From NCBI GenBank assembly GCA_029706075.1, contig JAINUG010000086.1, positions 2,417,060-2,481,059 of the forward strand: 64,000 nt of DNA. Direction: 5' to 3'. The position numbers and the translations under genes were made by a program. The DNA comes from Aldrovandia affinis. Taxonomy: Eukaryota > Chordata > Actinopteri > Notacanthiformes > Halosauridae. The notes beneath the pieces are model-generated. The model did no database searches. It had not been told where the DNA came from and saw nothing but the letters and a program-made list of their open reading frames with translations. This document shows, piece after piece, positions 23,130 to 34,740 of this stretch (position 1 is the first letter of the stretch; every line of letters begins with the position of its first letter).

Positions 23130-23500
23130 AAATCAAACAGACGCATTTGGTGGCATAATGGTAAAGGCACTCGCCCGGAGTTGCCCACTGTGGCCGGGGT
23201 TTGATTAGTCAAATCCCCGCTAACTTGGGTCAGGCCGGGAGTCCCATTTGGGGGCGGTGATTTGCTGTCTGTCCCAGGGCAGGGGGGAGGAAGCTGGAAT
23301 GAGCTTGCCGTGTATAAGAGTGGCTCTGTGTGAACCGGAGTTACGGTCAACAGCTTGGCGGGTTCTGTCTCAAAGGAGGCGGTTCATCGCCTTTGTCACT
23401 GCTGGTCCCAGAGTTGCGGTGACAAGCTTGTAGTATGGGGGGGGATAGTTGAAGTAGAAAGAGGGTACAATTGGCTACTAATTTGTGAGAAAAGGGGGAA
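23130..23500 (+). repeat. tRNA-derived SINE (same family as 48752-49114)
   Basis: The head is GGTGGCATAATGGTAAAGGC, with a decayed B box GGGTTTGATTA. The body has TGTCCCAGGGCAGGGGGGAG and GTATAAGAGTGGCTCTGTG, and the end is CAATTGGCTACTAATTTG followed by A/G-rich sequence. It aligns by eye along its length with 48752-49114. Confidence 0.8.
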
Positions 23501-25189
23501 AAAATCGAACAAAAAAATAAAATAAAAGGAAATATTTAGTTGCTTTTGTTCAGTCAATGGATGCTTCTACCCAGCAATAATTAATTAAAATTACAAATGC
23601 AATTTATAGCTTTCTAATGGCTACTCTAACAAGTTTGACAAGTCTTGTTATGTGAGATTTCCAGTAGCTTGCACACATTCTTATTTAAGTGGCAGAAACA
23701 GACATATTTTGTTGGTTAAAAAAGGTAAGAAATGCCCTCGGCTGGCATAAGAAAAACGGGGAAAAATCTGATAAAAATAAGAAAAAAGTAAGAAATGATT
23801 TGATGTTAAAGTGACCCCCTACACCTTCTCGTTTAATGTTCTGTTCTGCTTGCATGCATTCCCCACACTAAATGGGCTATACCTGTATAGTCCAATTTGA
23901 TAACCAGGCATGGTTCATGCTTTAAGACGAGCAATATGTAGCCAGGCAAGTCATATGATATGAGATAGCCTGCTTCGATGAATACGCATTGAGGTGTTTC
24001 AGAGCTTATATAAGGAGGTATGCACAGCAAGATACAGATTCTACTATTTATAATCAAGTACTGCATGTTTTAAATAAATAAATATTAAATATTTTAAATA
24101 TTATTAAATTATCCTAAACTATAGATTCATTTCAGAACAATCTGAAGAAACTGATTCTGGCTTAACTACATTTGTTGCCCCCAAATTAAGGACAAAGCAC
24201 TGTATCTCGGCATAGTTCTATAGTAACTCTCAACACAACATCTCAAAGCCTGTCATGAAATCATGCTAAACTTGCTTCAAATAATCCAGGGACAATCGAA
24301 TGCATTATCATGCAGTGCGGCCAATATGCTAATAGAACACACACATATATCTTGTACAGCTGTACAGAGAAAAAGGAGCCTTTAAAAATAAAATTTTGGT
24401 AGAGCTAAACTGCATGTACAATGCTGCCTGAGTATGACAGTCGCTGATTACAAAAAATGGTTACCCCAGCCAGTCTCCTGTTGTATCTGCAAATGGAAGA
24501 CAATCAAGCTCTTTCCACTTGTTTTCTCAAAGTGGAGCAGTCACAGCCCTGTAAAATGTCAATTTCAAGCCCAGAAACCTTGTAATGACACAAAGGCAAA
24601 GCAAAATCTCTGGGTGTGCATAATAGCATCACCTTAAATGCTGCATTTTCTTTGTTGAAAAGATAAAGGAAATACAAACCTTTTCCAAATCAAATTAGAT
24701 TTAGCACATATTAGAAGACATTGAGATCTTGTGCTGTTAGCAAAGCCTGGTGAGAGAACAGCACCACACACTAAACATGTCCATTTACAGTTTGGATCTT
24801 ATTTTCCCCAAATAATAAGTTATAAATAATAATAATAAATTCTGACAAAGCAGTTTTAAAACATTGTCAATAAACAAAAACCAAAAGATCTTATGTGATT
24901 TATTAACAGTAACATAACATTAGCAGTGATTCGTTTTTTAATAATACAATGCAAGATGAAATCCAGGGTTAAGTGCTTGATTTCCAATGACAATTATACA
25001 TATAGAATACAATTATAATGTGAGTCTTGGCAACACATGTCACTGAGTGGAACAAATAACTCAACTTCAACAAGCTTGAATTTTCCACTCTGCCTGACAA
25101 TTTTTAGAGAGCTTCCAATGAAAATATTCCTGGGCAAAAGGAGGAGAGAGAAAATAAAGAATAAGGTACACAAAGGAACAGTTTCTTAC
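23501..25189. other. Unassigned intronic sequence before the Ig2 exon donor
   Basis: AT-rich. No further IgLON exon, RNA gene or transposon end was recognised, although the next IgLON exon would lie in this direction. Confidence 0.5.
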
Positions 25190-25315
25190 CGGGTGAAGAG
25201 AGAAGTTTCCATGTGACTGTGGGTTCTGGCTTTCCATTTGCGATGCACATCAGTGTCACATTAGAGCCTTCGTTCACTGCTATGTCCTTTGATAAATTTG
25301 TGATCTTTGGAGGTA
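25190..25315 (-). CDS. IgLON-family cell adhesion gene, exon encoding first half of Ig domain 2
   Basis: This 126-nt internal exon continues the IgLON gene. The split first codon (G from the Ig1 exon plus TA here) gives Val, then [31 protein letters not shown] and [10 protein letters not shown], ending one base into the next codon (phase 1). VNEGSNVTL, the B-strand Cys and GKPEPTVTW are diagnostic of the second Ig domain in IgLONs; NLS and NVT are glycosylation sequons. The acceptor is TTCTTCCTTAG (AG at 25317-25316) behind a long T-rich tract. The donor GTAAGA begins at 25189. Length and phases equal those known for this exon in LSAMP-type genes, and the SNVTL and ANG positions are most LSAMP-like. 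The following exon (EYLEI region of Ig2) was not found between 1 and 25189, so it is missed or lies beyond the window. Confidence 0.93.
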
Positions 25316-25489
25316 CTAAGGAAGAAGAAAAAATCATATTATTTCCTCTGTACAGGCATAGGGAAAGAAACAAATAGTAGAATCAGTATGTACAGGTAAT
25401 AAAGGAACCACCAACATAAAGTGTCTTAATAGGGCATTGCCCCACCTCAAGCCACCAGAACAATTTCAATGTGCCCTTGCATAGATTAT

Positions 25490-25740
25490 ACAAGAGAGAT
25501 GCAACACCATTCTTCCACGAGAAATTCCATCATATGGTGTATTGTTGATGGTAGTGGAAAACGCTCCAGAAATGCCCATAAGTGTTCAATTGGGTTAAGA
25601 TCTGGTGACTGAGATGCACATAGGACTTAGGTGATAATTCAGAATGGTTTTGTATTTATTGGCGTTTACCTTGCCCTCGAAGGGGTTGCGTGTGGTGAAC
25701 ATGGATTCAATGGGAATAGTAGACAAATGCACATGTACGT
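25490..25740 (-). pseudogene. Tc1-like transposase relic
   Basis: Plus-strand GGGTTAAGATCTGGTGACTG (near 25588) is the complement of the codons for the SPDLNP catalytic block of Tc1 transposases. GGTAGTGGAAAACGCTCC and CCTTGCCCTCGAAGGGGTTG match the relic at 31135-31543. Ends are not visible. Confidence 0.6.
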
Positions 25741-25744
25741 AGAA

Positions 25745-28700
25745 AAGAAAAGACTGTATACATTTTGTATAAAAATAAGTCAACCCCCTTTGGAATTTTT
25801 CATGTTTTATTTATTTACTTCATGGAATCAACATTGATTTAATTTACATTGTTAAACCCTGGAAAGGTTTGGAAACAGTGATGTCAGTTTCCACTGCTAT
25901 GCAACTTTATATCTCTATGAAACCACAGGCAGCTCTACCAGTGGACTGATGGTTTGACATTTTATACAAAATACTGTATAAAATTAGATGACAGCAATTT
26001 TTGACAAAGTGTGGCTATTTTTAATCTTGGAAATATTTCAGAACAAACTTGAAAATACAGAAACAACTCTTCCGTTCAATGACTTCGTCTGACAGGCCAA
26101 CCTGTTTTTTTCCACTCTCCATTTCCTACAAGTCTACTTGGACCTATGCACAGTAAATCAATCCTGATAAAAAGTGAAGCACTGTTCTACCCTTTGAACT
26201 GTTTCTGTTCCTTTTTTTTAGTTGTTAATAATCTTAGTGTTATAGCTTCCAAGTAATTTATTTTCAGGTTAGCTTAATTCTGTGACCTGCAAAAAGACAA
26301 AGTGGATATCCAATTGTCAAATCCTATGTACTGTATGATCAGTGTTGGGGAAGCTACTCTGAAAACTAAACTTCCAATCACTCTACTCATGGAAGGAAAT
26401 GAACTACAGCAAAGCTACACTAAGTAGTAGTTTGCTCCACTAAAGTTACTTTGAAAAAGTAGTTCACTGCATTGAAACTATTTCTTAAAAATGTCAAATA
26501 TCTAATGTTGAACTTTTGCTGAACTGTCATGCGATAAAAAGATGAATATGGCTGTTAGAATAGATCACTCTGGGGGCAAGCATATCAAGATTGGTAGCTA
26601 GCTAGCAAGTAATTTTAGGGATGATTAGTTGCTAGACTAAAGTTCACTACATCACAAAGCAACCATGGTATTTGCACAAATACACAGCTACATGTGTAAT
26701 GTGTCGTTGCTCAATATCCTGCAAGCATGCATCTATTGGACCTCCATCGGTCCACAAATCAATGGTCCGCAACCACCAGGACCATTCACCAATTATTTTG
26801 TATTCTCTTAACAGCTGATCCTCATCTTGACTACCTCGCCTCGCTAGCAGACCATTGTACAAATTAGCAAAACGTTGTCAGGCTGAGAGAGGACCACTAA
26901 CATATACTTGCTCGCTGGTTAGCAAAAGCGACGTCACACCATTTAACTTTGCTTGCTTGCTAGGTAGAGAGCATAGATAGTGTGAACTTTATAATGTTTG
27001 CTAGCTGGCTTAACATTTATATGGAACTTGTTGCAAACGTTAGCTATATTATTTGATAGCCTTGAACAATAGGCTGACTACTCTAGCTAGCTAGTTCATC
27101 AATTTACCTTAACATGTGTTCTTAGATTTGTGCTCATTTTCTTTGTTGTGCAATGTATTTTTACTCTGGGTTTATACAGCTTACATGCAAAAATATGACC
27201 TTTATCTGTGGAACTGTTCACGGTCATGAATTTACTTATAAGTAGGTCCCAGGTGATTCTGTGTCTATGTGATTCTATTATACACATACCTATGTGTAAC
27301 TGGAACATGATGTGTTAGTACGTCTCACCTGCCACTGAGCCAGCACAGACCAGCATCTCTTTGATTTGACTGCTGTCACTCCTGGTGACTTATTTACTGT
27401 TGGCAAAGTATCATTGATTTTCCTTTCATGTCATTTCCATCATGACTCACATTCACTCTATTGCAACATGTTCTATGAAGGACTCTGAGAGAATTCCTTT
27501 GAGAGCCCTATTCTAAATAATATTTGATTGACTGACTGGAATCAGCTACAATAAATACACTGGAGATGAATCCAACTATGAACAGAGTAAGTAGCCACCT
27601 TTCCTGCAAAAGTGTGTGATTGCTCTGCCACATTCCTGTGCCATTGGAAATCTCTGGAAGGCACATGTAGGCCCTCTAAAACATTTCTGGTGTGGCCCAT
27701 CCACTGGTCACATTATTCAGGAGCCTTTCTTAAAAGAAAGCTGTTTCTTAGAAAACACTCAAAATGGTAGATCTTTGAGACAGCACTGTTTACCCTTCCG
27801 GGCAGCCACAGTTGTAGAGACAGATTGAAGGAGAGGCTTATACCATTCCCAGGATCCAAGCATAAATATATATTTTTTCTATACTGCATCTACTTTATTT
27901 GAGAAAAAAATAACCTCCAGCTCTGTTTCTTTGACTGAAGTTTACGGTTTGCTGCGGGTGTGTAGCCATCACTTCAGTCATGAAAACCTCCTATTGGAGA
28001 AGATAAATCACTGAATTGTAGACCAGCCATAGAGCGGTACTGGGTAATAGAAGTTGCTAGAATAAATGGCAGAAAGTGTGAGTCTCTTACTCTGTCAACA
28101 AATGCTCTGATACTGAGGATCCCCACTAAACAGAAAACAGCATATTCAGATAACATATCCATAGGCCCCATTCTCATCTAAACAACGTTATAATTAATTA
28201 TGATACATAAGTGCTTGCGTGAGTGGCAATCACAGGCTCCTAACTTTGGCAAAGATGCAATTTGCTGTAAAACATAAGCATAAAAATATATGTGAAATAA
28301 GCATTAAGTCTTGAACTTAAGCACAGCACAAATGCTAAATGCTAAATACCAGTGGAATGTATATATCCAGTCAGCTGAATTAAATTGCAATATAACAATC
28401 TAAATGTAATTTAGCTAACTATATATCAATTCTTCCAATAAAATAAAATGTTTGACAAACAATCTAGACATGCATACTTGGATTGCTCCCATCCATAATG
28501 TATTCAGCGTTCAATATTAATAAATGTGTCTTTCTTGTTTGTTTGCTTGTAAGTTTCTTCAATAGATTTTTTTCAATATTGCTTTAAACATTGCTTTAAA
28601 AAAACTAATTTTTATCCTACTTTATTGTCATTGTCATTAAGCTTGTATCCCCTTTGTTACACTTCATTTGCATATCTTCCAGTTTTCCAGGAATTTCACA

Positions 28701-28878
28701 ATCGACCTTTCTGGGGTCAGGGAGTAATTTTACAATTTTTTTCCTAAAATGGCCCACGGTTTTCCTGGTTTTTGGGCTCCCTCTGGAAACTGGTGTATGG
28801 ACCCTGCAGAGCATTTTCAAGATCGGAACTAGATTGAAATAAAAGCCAGTTGCCAATAAGCCCCATTGTGTGTGAGGA
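25745..28878. other. Unassigned intronic sequence
   Basis: About 3.1 kb without an exon or RNA gene. It contains a hAT-like repeat fragment (26342-26500) and GCTAGCTAGC-type runs near 26590 and 27085. Confidence 0.45.
26342..26500 (+). repeat. hAT-like repeat fragment
   Basis: CAGTGTTGGGGAAGCTACTC followed by repeated AGTAGTTTGC/AGTTACTTTGAAAAAGTAGT phrases, a pattern found at the ends of a widespread vertebrate hAT-type repeat. The other terminus was not found. Confidence 0.45.
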
Positions 28879-28879
28879 C

Positions 28880-30660
28880 AAACTTAGCACCAATGGACAG
28901 ACCACAAAATGCATTATGTGCAAAATGTTGACTGTTGCCACTGAATTCTTGAATCTCTTAAACAGTTTCGATTTGATTGAACTTGTAACGGACCCTACCA
29001 AAAATTATGGCAACATGCTGGTCTTAGTGATCTCATGAGTGATAAGCATTGATATTTTATCAGTTCTTGATGTTACCATTTAAGACCATTTTTGTATTTT
29101 CTTTGATGCCATGTTTTTTACAAACATAAATACTGTATCTCTTAACTCTACAGTTAAGGGACATCATTTGATGCATCAGTCATGGCATGAAAAAATCTGA
29201 ATGTAAATGGAGAAAAACTAAATTCCAAGTCCATTACATATTCTCAAGGAACCCAACACTAACTACAATAAGGCTGAAAGTTGAAAGAACAGAAAGATAA
29301 GTCCACATTTCCATGACTATTTCCGAAAATGGAAATAAACGTAGAGTACTGTTTTCAACTATTGATCACCCACTTAATCCAGGCCCAGCTGCTGACTGGA
29401 TCAACCAGGCTTCCACCTTAATATGCAAGTAATTTGCTTCTTACTTGAAAGATAAAATTACTAATATAAGATCTGGCAAAGCAAATACCCTCAGAAATGC
29501 AATACCAGACTTCCAAATTAACTCACCACAAGTTAATTTGAATACTTTTGTCAAGATTAGTGAGGATGCACTTCGCAAAATTGTCTTGCAAATGAAGCCG
29601 TCCTCCTGCTCCCTTGACCCTATTCCCACAAAATTCTTTAAAGATGCCTTTGTTAGCCTGTCAACTAAGCATGCTAGAGATTATTCATTCTTCTTTAAAG
29701 ACAGGCATTTTTCACAAAACCTTTAAGACTTCTTTTGTGAAACCATTACTTAAGAAACCTAATTTAGACAGCTCTGTATTCAGTGACTACAGACCCATAT
29801 CTAACCTACCCTTCCTACGTATAATTATGGTACTGAGACATGAAGTGCTGCATTTGATATAATAGACTAAAGTATATGAGTTCATCGTCTTGAAAACTGG
29901 GTTACTCTTTCTGGCAGTGTAACTGGTTTTGTACATTTGTAACAGGGAGACCATTTTTTGTCAAATTAGGTAACCATGTATCAAATACCATAGATATTAC
30001 CCATGGAATTGCACAGGGGAGTATTCTTGGGCCACTTTTTCTTTTTGTTGTTCATGGCCCCACTGGGAAATATAATCTGTCATCATAATATAACATTTCA
30101 TTGCTATACGGATGACACACAATTGTACATATCTGTTGAGCCAAATGACCTCAATGCTCTCAATACATGAACTGTCTGCTTATCCGCTTATTAATGGAGA
30201 AGACGGAGGCACTTTTACTTGACCCCAAATCAAAGAGAGATCCACTTTACACTAGGCAGTCTGGCTCTACAGACAAAATCTGTAGTTTGGAGTCATTTTA
30301 GACTCAGACTTAAGTTTTAAACCACACATGGACAAGGTGATCAAGATCTGCTTTCTTTCACTTAAAAAACATAGCACAAGGTGAGACCCTTAACACAGCA
30401 AGGTGCAGAAAGGTTGATAAATACTATTATACCTGCCTAAGAAATCTACAAATTATTCAGAATGCTGCTGCCAGAACTTTAACTAAGACCAGGATGGGAG
30501 AGCACATTACTCCAGTCCTGTCTGCACTGCACTGGCTCCCTGTGTCTTTTACAATTAAAGTCGTTTTGCTTGTTTATAAAGCGTTCAATGGTTTAGCACC
30601 TTTTTACATTTCGGATTATCTTATGTCCCACACTGAGCCCCCTGATCCTCCATTGCTAGG
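28880..30660 (+). pseudogene. L2-like LINE, most of the reverse transcriptase, decayed
   Basis: Plus-strand fragments appear in the expected order: EFLNLLNSFDLIELVTDPT and GNMLVLVIS (end of the endonuclease region), SYLKDKITNIRSG (linker), KPSSCSLDPIPTKFFKDAF, FVKPLLKKPNLD, DYRPISNLPFL, then [21 protein letters not shown] (the YADD box reads YTDD, 30105-30116), and finally IIQNAAARTLTKTR and ALHWLPV. The order matches L2-type fish LINEs. Many stops and frameshifts and a short gap after DYRPISNLPFL show it is dead. The 3' end runs into a SINE at 30688. Confidence 0.85.
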
Positions 30661-30687
30661 CTTTTATGCACCAAAACATTAATTCAT

Positions 30688-30945
30688 TATCTAACCCGCT
30701 TATTCCTGGTCAAGATCGCGGGAGGGCTGGAGCCTATCCCAGCATGCATTTGGCGAGAGGCAGGGATACATCCTGGACAGGTTGCCAATCCATCAAAGGG
30801 CACATACACCATTCATTCACACACACTCATACCTACGGGAAATTTAAACTCTCCAATTAGCTTAACGTGCATGTCTTTGGACTGTGGGACAAAACCGGAG
30901 TACCTGGAGGAAACCCACATGCTATCCACTGCACCACCAAAAAAC
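30688..30945 (-). repeat. tRNA-derived SINE, internally deleted copy
   Basis: Same family as 20440-20801 (AGCCTATCCCAGCATGCATT, ACTCATACCTACGGGAAATT, CATGTCTTTGGACTGTGGGA). The section between CCTGGAGGAAACCCAC and GCTATCCACTGCACCACC is missing, which removes the B-box part of the head. Confidence 0.8.
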
Positions 30946-30984
30946 AGTGGACTGCCTTGGACCAAAACAGTGGAACACATAAGA

Positions 30985-31133
30985 ACCTGAGAATACATAA
31001 TGACGCAAACAGGCTGTTCGGGCCATCTAAGCTCGCCATATACCTACAGTCTATTGAATATCCAGTACTGCATCCAGCCATGATCGGAATACCCTAAGCA
31101 TCTCTGCTTCTACATGACCTGGCAAGCTGTTCC
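30985..31133 (-). repeat. CR1-like LINE 3' end fragment
   Basis: AGAATACATAATGACG, GGCTGTTCGGGCCATCTAAG and GACCTGGCAAGCTGTTCCAG align with the 3' end of the LINE at 5470-5610. No coding part is retained, so it is a severely 5'-truncated insertion. Confidence 0.75.
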
Positions 31134-31134
31134 A

Positions 31135-31543
31135 GAAATTCAGTTATTTGGTGTTTTGTTCATGGTGGTAGAAAACGCTGTCTCAGGCGCCACTCCAGAA
31201 TCTCCTCAATTGGGTTGAGATCTGGTGACTCAGACAGCCAGGGCATATGGTTTGCATTGTTTTTTTGCATGCTCATCAAACCTTTATTAGAAATATTAGT
31301 TGGCTAGCAGGTGACCACTCAAACTTAGCAGCATTGTCATACTGGGACATCACTCCCTTCAGGATATAAATGCATCACCACAGGATGAAGGTGATCACTT
31401 AGAATGGCTTTGTTTTTATTGCCACTTACCTTACCCTCTAAGAGGTTGAGTAGACCTAAACCACGGCAGGAAAATGCACCCCACATCATAACTGAGCCCT
31501 TCATTTACTCAAGCGTTTCCTTTATTTTGTTTTTAGTTACCTG
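31135..31543 (-). pseudogene. Tc1-like element relic
   Basis: Plus-strand TTGGGTTGAGATCTGGTGAC (near 31207) encodes the SPDLNP block on the minus strand. GAAAATGCACCCCACATCAT and TCTAAGAGGTTGAGTAGACC are further transposase blocks. The end TTAGTTACCTG at 31543 is followed by TA and matches the CAGGTAACT terminus at 55302. The transposase is heavily deleted. Confidence 0.7.
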
Positions 31544-31741
31544 TATGTTACAATGGTGTTGTAACGTGTATCTGGATTGAGTAGACTAAAATTGCTCTTA
31601 TTCAGGCAATGTGCCAATTCTCACTCATCATATCCCATCTGGCCACAGTGTCTGTCAGTTGGGACATTTATTTTCCTTTTTTTGACTTTACTTTTTATTA
31701 TTTTGCAATTTGATAATTCTTGTGCTCTGCAATTAAGTTAA

Positions 31742-32030
31742 AAGCAACATAGGTGCTGGAACCCTATTGTTTTTCTACTGGTATTTATTTATTTTTTCTG
31801 CCACTTTTGCAAACATTGATGCAAAATCCACAGTAATGTTAAAACAATCACCAATGCTGGCATGTTTGTAGAGGACCATTTCATGCATATGCCCAGATAA
31901 ATATCACTTGCCACTTGTCCAAATGGTGGTGCAATCGCAGATGATTGTAAATGCAAATTTTGAAAGGCCATAACTCTTGACCCCTTTCACCATTTGAATT
32001 CTAAGAACTAAGAATTGAATTATTATTGAT
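31742..32030 (-). repeat. Dispersed repeat R2, copy 2
   Basis: Reverse complement of the second half of 19574-19997 (GGCCATAACTCTTGACCCC, TGCAAATTTTGAAAGG, GGCATGTTTGTAGAGGACC). Confidence 0.65.
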
Positions 32031-34132
32031 TATTATAATAGCTGTATACATTTTATACACAACCCACTGCTAAGCAGTTTTTTTCCTTAAAAAAGAATCC
32101 TTTCTCTGTCTTTCACACCTTTAGCTCAATGCTTGAAAGAGGGGTATTATTATACATCATAGACTCCTGACTTCTTGTGTGGTTCGGGGGATAAACGTGT
32201 TTTCCTTTGACTTTGGTCAGTAGGTGGTCTGCGCACTAGACTGCAGGGAGACAGCTAATGAATGGAGATCACAAAGATCAACCCATCAAATCTCCTGCTC
32301 ATCCAAAATACACGAGTCCAGGTCCACTTTGTCGTGCCTTTCAGTAGCATTTTTCTCAACAGGGTAAATCATATTGAAAAATGAATCACATTTCCATGAA
32401 CAGAAATACCAGGCCCTTGACCCCCCCAAAAAATGGGTTGAATGCAGACAAAAGTAGTCTGCAGTTTGTTTCCTTATATTTTTCCTGTACCTTTAATATC
32501 TATTCAGCCATGGCGTAGGGCAAAAACTTGATGAATTCAACATTAATCGACTGCCAAATGAATATACACAGTCACCAATCTGTGCTCTCTTTGAGTCTTT
32601 CCCAATGATTTCCTGAGTCTTAGTTATGAAAGGCCTGAAGTTGAGCAGCCAGAACACTGCAGAACTCATCACGATGTGCAGGAATAGAACAAAAATGTAC
32701 TACATTTTTCCAACTCACAGCAAACATATCTTGTCTATTGATAATTACTCAGACTCTGAAAACTACACCTTTGATATTTACCAAAGGGCCACCTATACAT
32801 AAAGCAACCTGTTTGTGTGATATGTAAACCCTTTTTGGGACTGATGCCCATTATATAACAGAATTCGAAGATGCAGGATTAAATCTAGCATTATCGCATT
32901 TATATTCAAATACAAAAGTCTGACTACTACAGGCTAGATAACTAGATAATTCAGAACTGAAAAGAGGCGTGGCCATTGGTTTCTTTAGAAAATATTTCAC
33001 TTATACATCAAATTGAGTATGATCATAGCAGATGTAACTCAGGCTTGCCCTGTGCGATGTTGCTAGTAGAATATCAAACTGGAAAATAGGACAGGTGAGG
33101 GCTCTATCCCTCCAGTCTCTAAGGATTGTTCTGTGAGAAATTAAATTGATTGTTTATTATTTTATTCTTTATGTACAATAACTATTTCAGTGTCCCCTTA
33201 CACTTTGTAAATTTAAATTAAAACTCAAAACACAAATCAAAACTCAGGCCTTAGGCACTTGTGAGCTATGGAGACATATGTATGTACTCTACATTTGAAA
33301 ATTATACATTTGACTAAGGCCAAGATTCAATCTAATGAATTTTGCCTGTAGTTTAAGGGCAAATGCAACCCAAACAAAAACTCTTTCCCAGATTAATCTG
33401 ATACCATATCTTAATAAACTCTGTTTAACAGGCCTTATCTCTATATATTGGCAGAAGTGAGAGATTTTAGCCAATGAGTTTGAACTCAGTGAAGGATTGG
33501 CACCATGGCACCATTGCATGATGTAAAATAGATGTAAAATAGATCAGAAGAATACCTGGACAAGTGAGGTTCTGTAAGGAGTTTGTGCCATAGATTGTAT
33601 AGTAACATATAATAAACTGCAAGGGCTGGTTGCGTCCTTTCTTGTAAATAATTTTGATTGCTTTATGAATTAAGAATATTTTTATTAGGATTTTCTTCCA
33701 CCACTTTTGTCGAATGGTTGTAAATAACTCATGACTTTGACTGTTTTTCTCCTCTCATGGAACACATTCTCGTATACTTAGATTCCACTATTTTGTATCA
33801 GTTGAAAAACACAATAAATACCTTTCATGAACTCCGATGTGTTTGTTTGCATCACAAAGCATCAGTGGTTCAAAAAACTTGTTAAATAGGAAATGGTATG
33901 TCAAATTGTGTTGGCCTTAAAAAATGTAGAAACTAGATATAATTGAGCCTGGAACCTTTTAGCTAAGGACATATAATGCTTAAATTGTATTCTCATGAAC
34001 TATAGATCCAATTAACATGCTATGTTTAGCTCATACATCACAGAACTGTCTAAATAAACTGCACTGATTATTATTACTGCACTGATCTTGTGCGCTAACT
34101 ATGATTGTTCTTACCTTGTATTAATGCACATC

Positions 34133-34158
34133 TTGTAAGTCGCTCTGGATAAAATGTA
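34133..34158 (+). repeat. SINE/LINE tail fragment
   Basis: TTGTAAGTCGCTCTGGATAA is the same tail motif as at 17588-17660. Confidence 0.6.
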
Positions 34159-34659
34159 AACTGTGAAGCAAGTTGTGAAGTTGCTGCTTCAAAATTACAT
34201 GGCTGTTAGGAGCTAAACAACTACAAATATTGATTTCCTTGTTCGCATTACCTGTAGGGCTGATTTGCACAAAATCTGCATATGAATAAACCATGGATGG
34301 GTGTCAGCCATATTTGAAAAATTCAGATTTCTATCAGTGACAGTATGGATGCCATAATGGATGTTTCTAAAATGACACAGAAGATTTAAACTTATCAATT
34401 TAGAATTAAATTATCTCTATATAACTATAGCACTTGCACATAATCGTATATTTTGCATAGATATTTCTTGTAATGAGCCTATTTTGTTACAATTTATTTG
34501 CAGTTAAAGCTTGGCCATTTTTTCCTTTCCATGCTTTAATTCTAGATTACACTGCAAAGGAGCCTGCTGCACTGTGGGTCAAAATCCAGCCATTGCACAC
34601 CATGCATTGTAGCTGTTTTAAAATCTCACATAGTACCATCAGAACGGAAAACATTGATA

Positions 34660-34740
34660 TATGGAATCGTTCAGGCTATAGCACAGTTCAAGATCAAGAG
34701 ATTGTAGGTTTGAATCCAGGTAATGCACATTTGGTTTAAA
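34660..34740 (+). repeat. tRNA-SINE head relic
   Basis: TCGTTCAGGCTATAGCACAG (A-box-like) is followed at tRNA-like spacing by GTAGGTTTGAATCCAGG (B box GGTTTGAATCC). No tail is recognisable. Confidence 0.5.

Larger units (their letters stand above)
1..25189 (-). other. Downstream IgLON intron (3' of the Ig2-half exon), incomplete
   Basis: Follows the donor GTAAGA at 25189 on the minus strand. No frame resembling the rest of Ig2, Ig3 or the GPI-attachment tail was seen, so the whole 25 kb is provisionally intron, filled with the mobile elements listed separately. Confidence 0.65.
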
